Shown: positions 27,062 through 35,374 of the stretch, one piece after another
How positions within the stretch are numbered: the stretch's first letter is position 1
How the letters are laid out: the number at the start of each line of letters is the position of its first letter
Assembly: GCA_900318885.1 (NCBI GenBank)
Contig: ONMN01000017.1
Location: forward strand, 1 to 64,000
Length of the DNA: 64,000 nucleotides
Direction of reading: 5' to 3'
Source: an uncultured Prevotellaceae bacterium
GTDB taxonomy: Bacteria > Bacteroidota > Bacteroidia > Bacteroidales > Bacteroidaceae
Position numbers and translations under genes: made by a program
Notes under the pieces: generated by a model
Told to the model about the DNA's origin: nothing
The model's database searches: none
Seen by the model: the letters and a program-made list of their open reading frames with translations, nothing else

Positions 27062-27759
27062 ATGTTAGTGAAAACGGAAGCCATTGTGCTCCATTCTTTG
27101 AAGTATGGAGAGACGCGTCTCATCGTCGATTTGTTTACGAGAGAGGCGGGTCGCCTAGGTCGCGACTGAAGAAGCAATATTTCCAACCGATGACGTTGCT
27201 CGAAGTGGAAATAGACCTGCGTCAGCGCCTGCAATTGCAGAAGATGAAGGACGCCCGATTGTTGTCGGCCTATGCCACTATTCCCTTTTCACCAGAGAAG
27301 CTGGCTTTGTCGCTGTTCGTTGCCGAGTTCCTTTATCATGCCCTGCGCTCAGAACAGAAAAACGAACACCTCTTCGCTTATATCTGCGATTCCATGCAAT
27401 GGCTCGATATTGCAGAGAAGAATTTCGCTAACTTCCACCTTACTTTTCTTATGCGCATGAGCCGTTTCCTGGGTTTTTACCCCAATCTCGACGACTACGT
27501 GGATGGTTGTGTGTTCGACCTGCGTGCAGCAACGTTTTCTTTGCTGATTCCCACTCACCGCGATTTCCTACAACCAGACGACGCGCGTCGCATTCACACC
27601 CTCATGCGAATGGACTTCCCCACGATGCACCTCTACCGCTTGAACCGCACGGATCGTAACCGCATTGTCGACGTCCTGCTTCGTTACTACAGTCTCCACA
27701 TTCCCCAATTTCCTGAACTCAAGAGCCTCAGCGTTCTTCAGGAACTATGGGCTGACTGA
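27062..27759 (+). pseudogene. recO: recO, disrupted by a small deletion and frameshift
   Basis: ATG 27062 opens a clear RecO N-terminus (MLVKTEAIVLHSLKYGETR, then VDLFTREAGRL), but the frame hits TGA at 27168-27170 after GRD. The RecO sequence resumes in another frame with RLKKQYFQPMTLLEVE and runs normally to FPELKSLSVLQELWAD. Compared with family members, about ten to twelve residues of the OB fold are missing between GR and LKKQYFQP. RecO loads RecA with RecF and RecR. A shortened protein could start at ATG 27190 but would lack the OB fold. Real mutation and sequencing or assembly error cannot be told apart here. Confidence 0.8.
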
Positions 27760-27827
27760 GACAATCAAAGGGAGAAATCGGGGAAAGAAGCCCTGCTACA
27801 TTTACACTTAGTAGTAGAAAGGGGGAA

Positions 27828-27893
27828 AGTGCCGTGCAAACAGGGATTTAGTGCCGATGTAACAGGGACGGAGTGCCTATGTAAACGGATTCG
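27828..27893. repeat. three imperfect 22-bp tandem repeats
   Basis: AGTGCC recurs at 27828, 27850 and 27872 with exact 22-bp period; the units share the form AGTGCC-N-ATGT/GCAAACAGGGA. Intergenic, between recO and murF. Confidence 0.6.
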
Positions 27894-27980
27894 GGCGGCC
27901 GCCCGAATGAATACGGCCCCCCGCCCGCATCAATTCGGGCGGGAGGCCGAATTATTGCGAGCGGTCGGTCGCAACCGACT
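27889..27980. repeat. cluster of GC-rich palindromes
   Basis: A perfect 20-bp palindrome ATTCGGGCGGCCGCCCGAAT (27889-27908); a hairpin with a 14-bp stem CGGCCCCCCGCCCG / CGGGCGGGAGGCCG (27914-27949, one G-T-type mismatch); and TTGCGA...TCGCAA (27955-27974). Between the convergent recO and murF genes. No T-run, so not an ordinary terminator. Confidence 0.8.
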
Positions 27981-27981
27981 T

Positions 27982-29355
27982 TTAAAGAAGGGTAGGCAGC
28001 TCGTAGAGATGAGTGCTGTTCGAGCCCTTGATGAGGATATAACGACCAGCGGGCTGCTCTTGGGCGATAGCCTGCTTCACTTCGTCGACATTGGCGAAGG
28101 TGCGGAAGCGGCTCTGTGCCTTTTGGAACTCGGCGCCCACGAGCCAGACCTCGTCAAAATGGGCTTCTTCAAGCAGGGCGATAATCTTCTGGTGCTCCTC
28201 TTGCGAGACGTCACCCAGTTCACCCATCATACCCAGAATGGCCATCTTGGGCGATACCTCCATCAGTCGGAAATTGTCTAATGCGGCCTTCATCGAAGTA
28301 GGGTTGGCGTTATAGGCGTCAACGATGAGGTGATTCTTCTCCGTTTCCGTCAATTGCGAGCGGTTGTTGGTAGGCACATAGCTCTCGAGGGCGTGATTAA
28401 TCTGCTCGAAGGGGATGTTGTTGACGTAGCCTATCGTGATGGCTGCCAGCATGTTATCCAGATTGTAGGCGCCAATGAGGTGCGTCTGGACGGTAAACCA
28501 TTCGCCCACATAACCAGCATCAGCATCCTGCTCGCGCCAACGGAATTTCAAGAACGGCGCGCACGAGACGACCTCGCCACGAATGAGGATATCCTCAGCG
28601 TCGCTCTGACCATAATAATAGATGTCAGGCTGAGTCGTCTTCTCACCTCTTTCCTTCACCATCTTCATCAGGTGCTCGTTGTCGCGATTGACAAAGAGCG
28701 GACTATCGTGTGCCAGCAGGAAATCGTAGAGCTCGCCCTTCGTCTTGCAAACGCCCTCGAACGAACCAAAGCCCTGCAGATGGGCACGTCCCACGTTGGT
28801 AATCAATCCACAGTTGGGCTCAGCAGTCTCTACCAGTGTCTTGATGTCGCCAGGATGCGAGGCACCCATCTCGACAACGGCAATATCGTGGCTGTCGTTG
28901 AGGCGGAACAGCGTCTTGGGCACGCCAACGTCGTTATTAAAATTGCCCTCCGTCGCCATGACGTTGTAACACTCAGCCAACACAGCACGAATCAGTTCTT
29001 TGGTAGTTGTCTTGCCATTGGTACCAGTAATGCCAATCACAGGAATGTCGAACTGGCGACGATGCTCGCGAGCCAGGTCCTTATAGGTTTGCAGGCAGTC
29101 GTCGACGAGGATGAGGCGTTGCTTTAAAGTCTCTAGAGTCTCTAGATGATCTAGATGTTCTAGATTTTCTAGAACCGTTGGCTCATCGATGATGGCGTAG
29201 CTACAGCCTTTCTCGAGGGCTGAAACTGCAAACTGGTTGCCATTAAACGACTCACCCTTCAAGGCCAGAAAGATGCTTCCCTCCGGACAGTTGCGCGAAT
29301 CCGTCGTGATACACGGATGTTGCTGGTATAGCTGGTATAGTTCTTCTATTTTCAT
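27982..29355 (-). CDS. murF: UDP-N-acetylmuramoyl-tripeptide--D-alanyl-D-alanine ligase
   Basis: 457 residues from MKIEELYQLY. The Mur ligase P-loop is GITGTNGKTTTKE (residues about 108-120), with VVEMGASHPGDI, NVGRAHLQGFGSFEGV and VDAYNANPTSM, the last typical of MurF. It completes the cytoplasmic UDP-MurNAc-pentapeptide. The N-terminal domain carries an acidic L-E/D-x repeat (residues about 61-77) encoded by a TCTAGA array (29132-29176). ATG 29355 is only 5 bp downstream of a TACCTTCG -7-like box, so the mRNA may be leaderless. Confidence 0.93.
   Translation of the reverse strand: MKIEELYQLYQQHPCITTDSRNCPEGSIFLALKGESFNGNQFAVSALEKGCSYAIIDEPTVLENLEHLDHLETLETLKQRLILVDDCLQTYKDLAREHRRQFDIPVIGITGTNGKTTTKELIRAVLAECYNVMATEGNFNNDVGVPKTLFRLNDSHDIAVVEMGASHPGDIKTLVETAEPNCGLITNVGRAHLQGFGSFEGVCKTKGELYDFLLAHDSPLFVNRDNEHLMKMVKERGEKTTQPDIYYYGQSDAEDILIRGEVVSCAPFLKFRWREQDADAGYVGEWFTVQTHLIGAYNLDNMLAAITIGYVNNIPFEQINHALESYVPTNNRSQLTETEKNHLIVDAYNANPTSMKAALDNFRLMEVSPKMAILGMMGELGDVSQEEHQKIIALLEEAHFDEVWLVGAEFQKAQSRFRTFANVDEVKQAIAQEQPAGRYILIKGSNSTHLYELPTLL
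29132..29176. repeat. TCTAGA-NNN array in murF
   Basis: Five exact TCTAGA cores at 9-bp spacing (29132, 29141, 29150, 29159, 29168). On the minus strand the frame is CTA GAN NNT, giving LEN LEH LDH LET LET. Confidence 0.95.
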
Positions 29356-29359
29356 GCTG

Positions 29360-29367
29360 CGAAGGTA
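29360..29367 (-). promoter_or_regulatory. predicted -7 box (TACCTTCG) at murF
   Basis: One mismatch to TAnnTTTG; its last base lies 5 bp before the murF ATG. The -33 position reads TTTC. Confidence 0.45.
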
Positions 29368-29402
29368 CAAAGAAAAAACGGACTACGGAAATATTTCTTC
29401 AT

Positions 29403-30335
29403 TTATTTTTCTTCTTGTGGCGTTTTCATGTTGCGAGGATGGTGTTCCAGTATCTGTTGGCGCAGGGTACTCATGTCGATATGAGTGTAGATTTCCGTCG
29501 TTCCTATCGATTCGTGACCCAGCATGGCCTGAATGACGCGCAGGTCGGCTCCGCCTTCCAGGAGTGCTGTGGCAAAGGAGTGTCGAAGCGTGTGGGGCGA
29601 AATGGTCTTGGTGATGCCTGCCTCAACAGCCTGTTGCTTAATCATAATAAGTATCATGGTACGCGTAAGGTGTGCTCCTCGACGATTGAGAAATACGTAA
29701 TCTTCCTCTCCGGCCTTGATTTTCATGAGGTTACGGTCCATAAACCAGTAGTTCAGTTCCTTGATGGCTTTGGGCGAGATAGGCACCAGACGTTCCTTGG
29801 AACCCTTGCCAAAGACGCGAATGTATTGTTCTTCCAAATAAAGGTTGCTGAGTTTTAGGTTTACCAGTTCGCTGACACGCAAACCACAACTGAACAGTAC
29901 TTCGATGATGGCGCGATTGCGCTGGCCTTCCCACTTTGACAGGTCGATAGATTGTTCTAACAGGTCGATTTCGCTGGTTGACAGGACTTCAGGCAGATGA
30001 TCGCCTAAGACGGGTGACTCCAGCAATTCTGTGGGATCGTCGTCACGATAGCCGTCCAATTGGAGGAAACGGAAGAAAGCGCGTACTCCGCTCAGGATTC
30101 GGCATTGTGAACGAGGATGGATGCCAACGTCGTGCAAAGATGCGGCAAAATGCTGTAGGTCTGAAAGTTGCACGTCCTGAACCCGTTTCTTTTCCTCTTC
30201 CAGGTAATTCAGTAGCTTCTCCAAGTCGCGCAAATAGGCATCAAGGGTATTTGCAGAATACCCTCGTTGCAGTTTCAGGTACCTTTTGTAGGCCTTTACA
30301 ACATTATTTGCCTTGCTTTTCTTGTCAGTTTCCAT
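29403..30335 (-). CDS. xerD: site-specific tyrosine recombinase XerD
   Basis: 310 residues. The N-terminal SAM-like core-binding domain is YKRYLKLQRGYSANTLDAYL. The catalytic domain shows arginine in SCGLRVSELV, HTLRHSFATALLEGG, LGHES and the nucleophile in TTEIYTHID. XerD with XerC resolves chromosome dimers at dif. Length, housekeeping context and absence of mobile-element genes favour XerD over an integrase. The promoter TACCTTTG lies at 30359-30366, back to back with the aroQ promoter. Confidence 0.88.
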   Translation of the reverse strand: METDKKSKANNVVKAYKRYLKLQRGYSANTLDAYLRDLEKLLNYLEEEKKRVQDVQLSDLQHFAASLHDVGIHPRSQCRILSGVRAFFRFLQLDGYRDDDPTELLESPVLGDHLPEVLSTSEIDLLEQSIDLSKWEGQRNRAIIEVLFSCGLRVSELVNLKLSNLYLEEQYIRVFGKGSKERLVPISPKAIKELNYWFMDRNLMKIKAGEEDYVFLNRRGAHLTRTMILIMIKQQAVEAGITKTISPHTLRHSFATALLEGGADLRVIQAMLGHESIGTTEIYTHIDMSTLRQQILEHHPRNMKTPQEEK

Positions 30336-30352
30336 TTAAATTCGTATCTTTG
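30321..30352 (+). promoter_or_regulatory. aroQ promoter (CTTG-N20-TATCTTTG)
   Basis: CTTG 30321-30324 and TATCTTTG 30345-30352, spacing 20 bp. The -33 element lies inside the start of the divergent xerD gene. Confidence 0.7.
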
Positions 30353-30358
30353 CCGCCA

Positions 30359-30366
30359 CAAAGGTA
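30359..30366 (-). promoter_or_regulatory. predicted -7 box (TACCTTTG) of xerD
   Basis: Minus-strand TACCTTTG, 24 bp upstream of the xerD ATG, 6 bp from the opposing aroQ -7 box. Confidence 0.6.
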
Positions 30367-30383
30367 CAAAAAAGTTTTGAAAT

Positions 30384-30800
30384 ATGAAAATTCAAATCAT
30401 TAATGGTCCTAATTTGAACCTGTTGGGTGTTCGCGAACCAGGCATCTATGGTTCTTCGTCGTTCGAGCAGTATCTGCCTCAGTTGCAGGCTAAGTATCCT
30501 GACGTCGAGATAGCTTACTATCAGAGCAACGTTGAGGGCGAATTGATCAACAAAATGCAGGAGGTAGGTTTTTCTTTCGACGGAATCGTGCTCAACGCCG
30601 GTGCCTATACCCACACCTCTGTGGCGCTCCACGACTGCATCCGTTCGTTGAAGTGTCCTGTCATTGAAGTGCACATTTCCAACGTCCATCAGCGCGAGGA
30701 ATTCCGCCACCATTCGTTTATCTCTGCTGCTTGCAAGGGTGTCATCTGTGGCTTTGGTCTCGACTCCTACCGTCTGGCCATTGAGGCTTTGCTGGTATGA
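30384..30800 (+). CDS. aroQ: 3-dehydroquinate dehydratase, type II
   Basis: 138 residues, normal for AroQ. IINGPNLNLLGVREPGIYG carries the active-site arginine and tyrosine loop, YYQSNVEGELIN the conserved SN.EG, LNAGAYTHTSVALHDC and VIEVHISN the remaining catalytic residues. It converts 3-dehydroquinate to 3-dehydroshikimate in the shikimate pathway. It overlaps the following methyltransferase gene by 4 bp (ATGA). Confidence 0.95.
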   Translation: MKIQIINGPNLNLLGVREPGIYGSSSFEQYLPQLQAKYPDVEIAYYQSNVEGELINKMQEVGFSFDGIVLNAGAYTHTSVALHDCIRSLKCPVIEVHISNVHQREEFRHHSFISAACKGVICGFGLDSYRLAIEALLV

Positions 30801-31423
30801 CCCTCGACGACTATATCCTTCAGCACATCGACCCAGAGCCCGATTACCTCTATCGGCTTTGGCGTGCTACGAATATCCACATGCTGCATGGGCGGATGGC
30901 TTCTGGTCATCTGCAGGGGCGCTTGCTGAAGATGCTGGTGACGATGATTCGCCCTAAAAACATCCTCGAAGTAGGCACTTTCAGCGGCTATTCGGCCATT
31001 TGTATGGCGGAAGGGCTGGAGGAAGGAGGCTTAGTCTATACTTTTGAAATCAACGATGAACAGGAGGATTTTACGCGTCCTTGGATTGAGAATTCTCCTG
31101 TTGCTGACAAAATCCGTTTTATCATTGGCGATGCTGTGACGGAGGCTCCACGTTTAGGCGTGACGTTCGATATGGCTTTTATTGATGGTGATAAGCGTAC
31201 CTATCGCGAGACCTACGAAATGGCGCTTTCCGTGTTGCGTCCTGGTGGTTTTATCCTGGCTGACAACACGTTGTGGGATGGTCATGTGGTTGATGCTGCC
31301 TACGATCGTGACGCACAGACGCAGGGTATTGAGACCTTCAATGACTATGTGCTTCGCGACCAGCGTGTCGAGCGTGTCATTCTGCCTTTAAGGGATGGCT
31401 TGACGCTCATTCGGAAGCGATAA
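30797..31423 (+). CDS. SAM-dependent O-methyltransferase (class I, COMT-like)
   Basis: 208 residues. The SAM-binding motif is ILEVGTFSGYSAICMAE, followed by YTFEINDEQEDF, FDMAFIDGDKRTYRETYE and FILADNTLWDGHVV, the normal order in the O-methyltransferase family 3 (metal-dependent catechol or caffeoyl-CoA type). The natural substrate in Bacteroidetes is not known to me. Co-transcribed with aroQ. Confidence 0.88.
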   Translation: MTLDDYILQHIDPEPDYLYRLWRATNIHMLHGRMASGHLQGRLLKMLVTMIRPKNILEVGTFSGYSAICMAEGLEEGGLVYTFEINDEQEDFTRPWIENSPVADKIRFIIGDAVTEAPRLGVTFDMAFIDGDKRTYRETYEMALSVLRPGGFILADNTLWDGHVVDAAYDRDAQTQGIETFNDYVLRDQRVERVILPLRDGLTLIRKR

Positions 31424-31466
31424 GTAGACAAAATGCACGATTTTTACATATTTTAGTAGCAAAATG

Positions 31467-31497
31467 TTGCTAGTTTCAACAAAAATGCGTACTTTTG
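31467..31497 (+). promoter_or_regulatory. promoter of the Lrp-type regulator (TTG-N20-TACTTTTG)
   Basis: TTG at 31467-31469 (in GTTG) and TACTTTTG at 31490-31497, spacing 20 bp. Leader about 30 nt. Confidence 0.7.
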
Positions 31498-31529
31498 CTT
31501 ACAATTTGTAAACTAACAACGAAAAAGAA

Positions 31530-31994
31530 ATGGATAAGATTGACAATCTTGACAAAAAGATACTCAGTATCCTGTCGAAGAATGCGCGCATCCCGTTCAA
31601 GGATGTAGCCGCAGAGTGTAACGTGTCGCGAGCTGCCATTCACCAGCGTGTTCAGCACCTCATTGAGGGTGAAGTCATCATGGGAAGTGGTTTTGACATC
31701 AATCCCAAGAGTCTGGGTTACTCTACCTGTACCTATGTGGGTATCACGTTGGAGCGTGGTTCTATGTATAAGACAGTCGTCGAACGCCTCCAGCACATTC
31801 CTGAGGTGGTAGAGTGTCACTTCACGACAGGCCCGTACACCATGATGGTGAAACTCTATGCACGTGACAATGAGCAGCTTATGCATCTGCTGAATGGTCG
31901 CTTGCAGGATATTCCTGGCGTGGTGGCTACTGAGACGCTGATCTCTCTGGAACAGAGTATTAAGCGTGATATTCCTGTTAACTTAGACGAATAA
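31530..31994 (+). CDS. Lrp/AsnC-family transcriptional regulator
   Basis: 154 residues. The N-terminal winged helix-turn-helix begins with KIDNLDKKILSILSKNARIP and VSRAAIHQRVQHL; the C-terminal RAM (ACT-like) domain has VVECHFTTGPYTMMVKLYA, the usual ligand-binding face. Such proteins sense amino acids and bind DNA as octamers or higher oligomers. It is followed after 6 bp by a peptidase fusion gene, so amino-acid or dipeptide control of that operon is plausible but not shown. Confidence 0.9.
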   Translation: MDKIDNLDKKILSILSKNARIPFKDVAAECNVSRAAIHQRVQHLIEGEVIMGSGFDINPKSLGYSTCTYVGITLERGSMYKTVVERLQHIPEVVECHFTTGPYTMMVKLYARDNEQLMHLLNGRLQDIPGVVATETLISLEQSIKRDIPVNLDE

Positions 31995-32000
31995 CAACCG

Positions 32001-33761
32001 ATGGACAATCGCTTTGACTGGCAGTCGTATCTGACGACAGCCTATGGTTCTTTTCCGGAAGCCAAGAGGAAACCCGTGATTGGTTTGACGGGTAACTATG
32101 GTGAATTGGCTTGTAAGCTCAACGAGGGCTACTACAAGTCTATTTGGCGTGCTGGCGGTGTGCCTGTCATCATTCCGCCTATTGCCGATACTGATGTGCT
32201 CATCAATACGCTTGAGCATATCGATGGTCTTTTACTGACGGGTGGTGCTGATTTTAATCCGCTCTATGCTGGCGAGGAGCCTTCTCCACGTTTGGGTGGC
32301 ATCAATGCGGAACGTGACCTGCCTGAATTGCTGATTGCCCAACTGGCCTATAATCGCCAGATTCCTATGCTGGGCATCTGTCGAGGTATCCAGACGTTGG
32401 CAATGGCCCTTGGTGGTAAGGTTCAGCAAGATATCAGCGACGTTGCGCAGATTCGCCATTCGCAAGATGCCGACCGTTCGGAACCAACTCATAGCGTTAC
32501 CGTCGAACCAGACTCCACCTTATTTAATATATATAATAAGGAGAAGTTATTCGTCAACTCCTTCCATCATCAGGCCGTTTCTGATTCTGGTGAGCGTTTC
32601 CGCGTGACTGCCCGTTCTGCTGATGGTATCATCGAGGCGATAGAGAGTCGTGAGTATAAAAGCATCATCGGTGTCCAGTGGCATCCGGAATGTATGTCTG
32701 CGGAAGATGGTGCCCCCATCTTCACCTGGTTCGTCCAGCAGGCTGCTGACTATCGTCGTACCTGCGACCTCCATCAGCGTGTCCTCACGCTCGATACTCA
32801 TTGCGATACGCCGATGTTCTTCCCTCAGGGTGTCGATTTCGGCAGTCGCGACCCACGTATCCTCGTCGACCTCCATAAGATGTCGGAGGGCCATCAGGAT
32901 GCGACCATCATGGTGTGCTATCTTCCTCAACCACGGCAGGATGAGACGTTCTCGTCGAAGGTCGATTTCTACGTCAATGGTCCAACGGAATATGCTGACC
33001 TTATCTTTGGTAAGATAGAGACTATCGTCGAACAAAACAAGCAGTACCTAAGTATTGCTCGTACGCCTGCCGACCTTTATTCCAATAAGCAGCAGGGACG
33101 CAAAAGTATCATGCTGGGTATTGAGAACGGTCTGGCGCTCGACGGTCATTTGGATCGTCTGCAGCATTTTGCCCAGCGTGGCATTGTCTATATGACGCTA
33201 TGCCATAATGGCGACAACGATATCTGCGATTCCGCTCGTGGTAACCACACGCATAACGGCATCAGTTCCTTTGGTCAGCAGGTGGTTCGCGAGATGAACC
33301 GTCTAGGCATTCTCGTTGACCTCAGTCATGCTGGCGAGAAGAGCTTTTATGATGCGTTGGAGCTGAGCAGTCAGCCTATTGTGTGCAGTCATAGCAGTTG
33401 TCGTGCGCTTTGCGACCATCCGCGCAATCTGACTGATGACCAGATGCGCGCTTTAGCTGCAAAGGGTGGGGTGATGCAGATTACCATGTATAATGGTTTT
33501 CTCGTGAAGGATGGCGAGGCTACTGTCCTTGATGCCCTGCGCCATTTGGCACATGCCATCGAGGTGATGGGGATCGATCACGTAGGTATCGGTACTGATT
33601 TCGATGGCGATGGTGGTGTGCGTGGAATGGCGAACTCATCGGAATTGCTGAACTTTACCCGTTTACTGCTGGCTCGTGGCTATAGCGAACAGGACATCGA
33701 AAAGATTTGGGGAGGCAACTTCCTGCGTGTTATGACTCAAGTACAGAGTGTAAGGGAATAG
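32001..33761 (+). CDS. fusion of class I glutamine amidotransferase-like (C26) and membrane dipeptidase (M19) domains
   Basis: 586 residues. Residues about 24-245 form a PuuD-like gamma-glutamyl hydrolase/GATase I domain with LLLTGGADFNP, the nucleophile in LGICRGIQ, and VQWHPE (H and E of the triad). Residues about 260-580 form an M19 renal-dipeptidase domain: LDTHCDTPM (metal ligands), GIENG, LCHNGDNDICDSARG, DLSHAGEKSF, SHSSCRAL and IGTDFDGDGG. Both sets of catalytic residues look intact. No signal peptide, so probably cytoplasmic. It could cut gamma-glutamyl bonds and then dipeptides in sequence. It is followed after 1 bp by the cyclase-like gene. Confidence 0.88.
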   Translation: MDNRFDWQSYLTTAYGSFPEAKRKPVIGLTGNYGELACKLNEGYYKSIWRAGGVPVIIPPIADTDVLINTLEHIDGLLLTGGADFNPLYAGEEPSPRLGGINAERDLPELLIAQLAYNRQIPMLGICRGIQTLAMALGGKVQQDISDVAQIRHSQDADRSEPTHSVTVEPDSTLFNIYNKEKLFVNSFHHQAVSDSGERFRVTARSADGIIEAIESREYKSIIGVQWHPECMSAEDGAPIFTWFVQQAADYRRTCDLHQRVLTLDTHCDTPMFFPQGVDFGSRDPRILVDLHKMSEGHQDATIMVCYLPQPRQDETFSSKVDFYVNGPTEYADLIFGKIETIVEQNKQYLSIARTPADLYSNKQQGRKSIMLGIENGLALDGHLDRLQHFAQRGIVYMTLCHNGDNDICDSARGNHTHNGISSFGQQVVREMNRLGILVDLSHAGEKSFYDALELSSQPIVCSHSSCRALCDHPRNLTDDQMRALAAKGGVMQITMYNGFLVKDGEATVLDALRHLAHAIEVMGIDHVGIGTDFDGDGGVRGMANSSELLNFTRLLLARGYSEQDIEKIWGGNFLRVMTQVQSVRE

Positions 33762-33762
33762 T

Positions 33763-34749
33763 ATGAAAAGAATCATCTATATATTATTGACTGTGAGCCT
33801 GTTAGCAGCTTGTGGCACGACCAAGAAGAGCCAGACCACCCAGTCTGCGGTGGCCCTGACCTTTAATGTAGACTCGGCATATGAGTTTTGTGCTGCACAG
33901 TGCGCTTTCGGACCTCGCACCATGAATAGTACCGCCCACGAACAATGCGCCCAATGGATTCAGCAGAAGTTTGAGCAGTATGGCTATCAGGTAACCCTCC
34001 AGAAGGCTGATCTGAAAGGCTACGACGGTACAATCCTCAAGAGTACCAACATCATCGCTACTTCACCGTATGCTGCGGCATCGCCGCAGCCTGCTCCCCG
34101 CATCTTCATCTGCGCCCACTGGGATAGCCGCCCCTGGGCTGACAACGACCCTGACGAAGCGAATTGGCACAAGCCCGTGATGGCAGCTAACGATGGCGCC
34201 TCGGGTGTCGCTGTCATGCTGGAATTGGCTCGTATGCTACAGCAAAACGATTCTGTCCGTCTGGCAGTTGATTTTATTTGTTTCGACGCGGAAGACTGGG
34301 GGATTCCCCAATGGGAAGAAGACGTCAATGGCGACTCCTGGGCTCTTGGCGCTCAGTATTGGGCCGCTAGCGATGAGGCAAAATCCAAAACCTACCAATA
34401 CGCCATCCTGCTTGATATGGTGGGTGGTCAGGGTGCCAAGTTCTATCGTGAATATTACTCTATGCGTTATGCCCGCAATATTGTTGAGCGCGTCTGGCAG
34501 GCTGCTAATACTGCTGGTTACGGCAGCATCTTCCCTTATAAGGATAGCGGTGGCGTCACTGATGATCATGTGCCTGTGAATGAAAAGGCGGGTATTCCCT
34601 GTATCGACATCATCAATCACTATCCTGACTGTGAGCAGAGTTCCTTCGGTCCTACGTGGCACACCGTCTCTGACGATATGCAGCACATCGATCGTAATAC
34701 CCTGCAGGCTGTAGGACAAACGCTGGTGCAACTCATCTATTCTGAATAG
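33763..34749 (+). CDS. glutaminyl-peptide cyclotransferase-like M28 lipoprotein
   Basis: 328 residues. Lipoprotein signal VSLLAAC (Cys17). The M28/QC fold shows AHWDSRPWADND (zinc Asp), AANDGASGVAVMLELAR, FDAEDWG (catalytic Glu and metal ligand), LLDMVGG and a late histidine in GPTWHTVSDD. It resembles bacterial type II glutaminyl cyclases, which convert N-terminal Gln of exported proteins to pyroglutamate. That fits the many A|Q signal-peptidase sites in this window. A 24-bp palindromic element (34072-34095) encodes AAASPQPA in a surface loop. Aminopeptidase activity is the alternative. Confidence 0.8.
   Translation: MKRIIYILLTVSLLAACGTTKKSQTTQSAVALTFNVDSAYEFCAAQCAFGPRTMNSTAHEQCAQWIQQKFEQYGYQVTLQKADLKGYDGTILKSTNIIATSPYAAASPQPAPRIFICAHWDSRPWADNDPDEANWHKPVMAANDGASGVAVMLELARMLQQNDSVRLAVDFICFDAEDWGIPQWEEDVNGDSWALGAQYWAASDEAKSKTYQYAILLDMVGGQGAKFYREYYSMRYARNIVERVWQAANTAGYGSIFPYKDSGGVTDDHVPVNEKAGIPCIDIINHYPDCEQSSFGPTWHTVSDDMQHIDRNTLQAVGQTLVQLIYSE
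34072..34095. repeat. palindromic 24-bp element, copy A
   Basis: GCTGCGGCATCGCCGCAGC (perfect 8-bp arms, ATC loop) plus a CTGCT tail, translated in frame as AAASPQPA. The 26 bp from CGTATG onward are identical to copy B at 35450. Confidence 0.85.
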
Positions 34750-34752
34750 TAT

Positions 34753-35370
34753 ATGCGAAAGATCTTGCTGATAGGATTGTTGTTGGTGTCTGTTGCTGTG
34801 ATGGCACAGAAAACCAAAGCGGAGAAGGTCGATATGGACAGTCCCACTTTCGTTCCTACCGTGAAAGTTGGCAAGGTCTATGAAGGCGGTGACAGCATTC
34901 AGTATATGGAGATGAACAATGTCTATGTCTTTCCGCCTGTTACCTTTGAGAACAAAAAACAGGAAGGCGCTTACATGCGTCTGGTGAAGAATGTCAAGTT
35001 GGTGCTTCCCATTGCCAAAGAGGCTAATATGATCATGATGGAAACGGCAGAATATCTGGAAACGCTGCCTGATAAGAAAGCAAAGGCGGAACACATGAAA
35101 CGCGTCGAAAAGAGCATCATGAAGGAATATAAGCCCCGTATGAAGAAACTGACCTATTCGCAAGGGAAACTGCTGATCAAACTTATCTATCGCGAGAGCC
35201 ATTCTTCGAGTTATGAGCTGATTCAAGCCTTCCTTGGGCCTGTCCGTGCAGGTTTCTATCAGGCCTTTGCCTGGGCTTTTGGCGCTTCGTTGAAGAAAGA
35301 ATATGACCCTGAGGGTATCGATCGTTTGACGGAACGTGTCGTTCTCATGGTTGAGGCTGGACAATTGTAA
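34753..35370 (+). CDS. DUF4294 secreted protein
   Basis: 205 residues with a signal peptide (LLLVSVAVMA, then QKTKAEK, an A|Q cleavage site). The body matches the DUF4294 pattern (YMEMNNVYVFPPVTFENKK, then LVKNVKLVLPIAKEA). It is basic and helical toward the C-terminus. Function is unknown; it is conserved in Bacteroidetes next to envelope genes. It lies 3 bp after the cyclase-like gene and 4 bp before the HhH/barrel gene. Confidence 0.8.
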   Translation: MRKILLIGLLLVSVAVMAQKTKAEKVDMDSPTFVPTVKVGKVYEGGDSIQYMEMNNVYVFPPVTFENKKQEGAYMRLVKNVKLVLPIAKEANMIMMETAEYLETLPDKKAKAEHMKRVEKSIMKEYKPRMKKLTYSQGKLLIKLIYRESHSSSYELIQAFLGPVRAGFYQAFAWAFGASLKKEYDPEGIDRLTERVVLMVEAGQL

Positions 35371-35374
35371 CGCC

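Noticed and set aside
29403..30335. Tyrosine recombinase as integrase of a mobile element
   Set aside because: Sequence matches XerD, neighbours are housekeeping genes and no attachment sites or mobile genes are visible.
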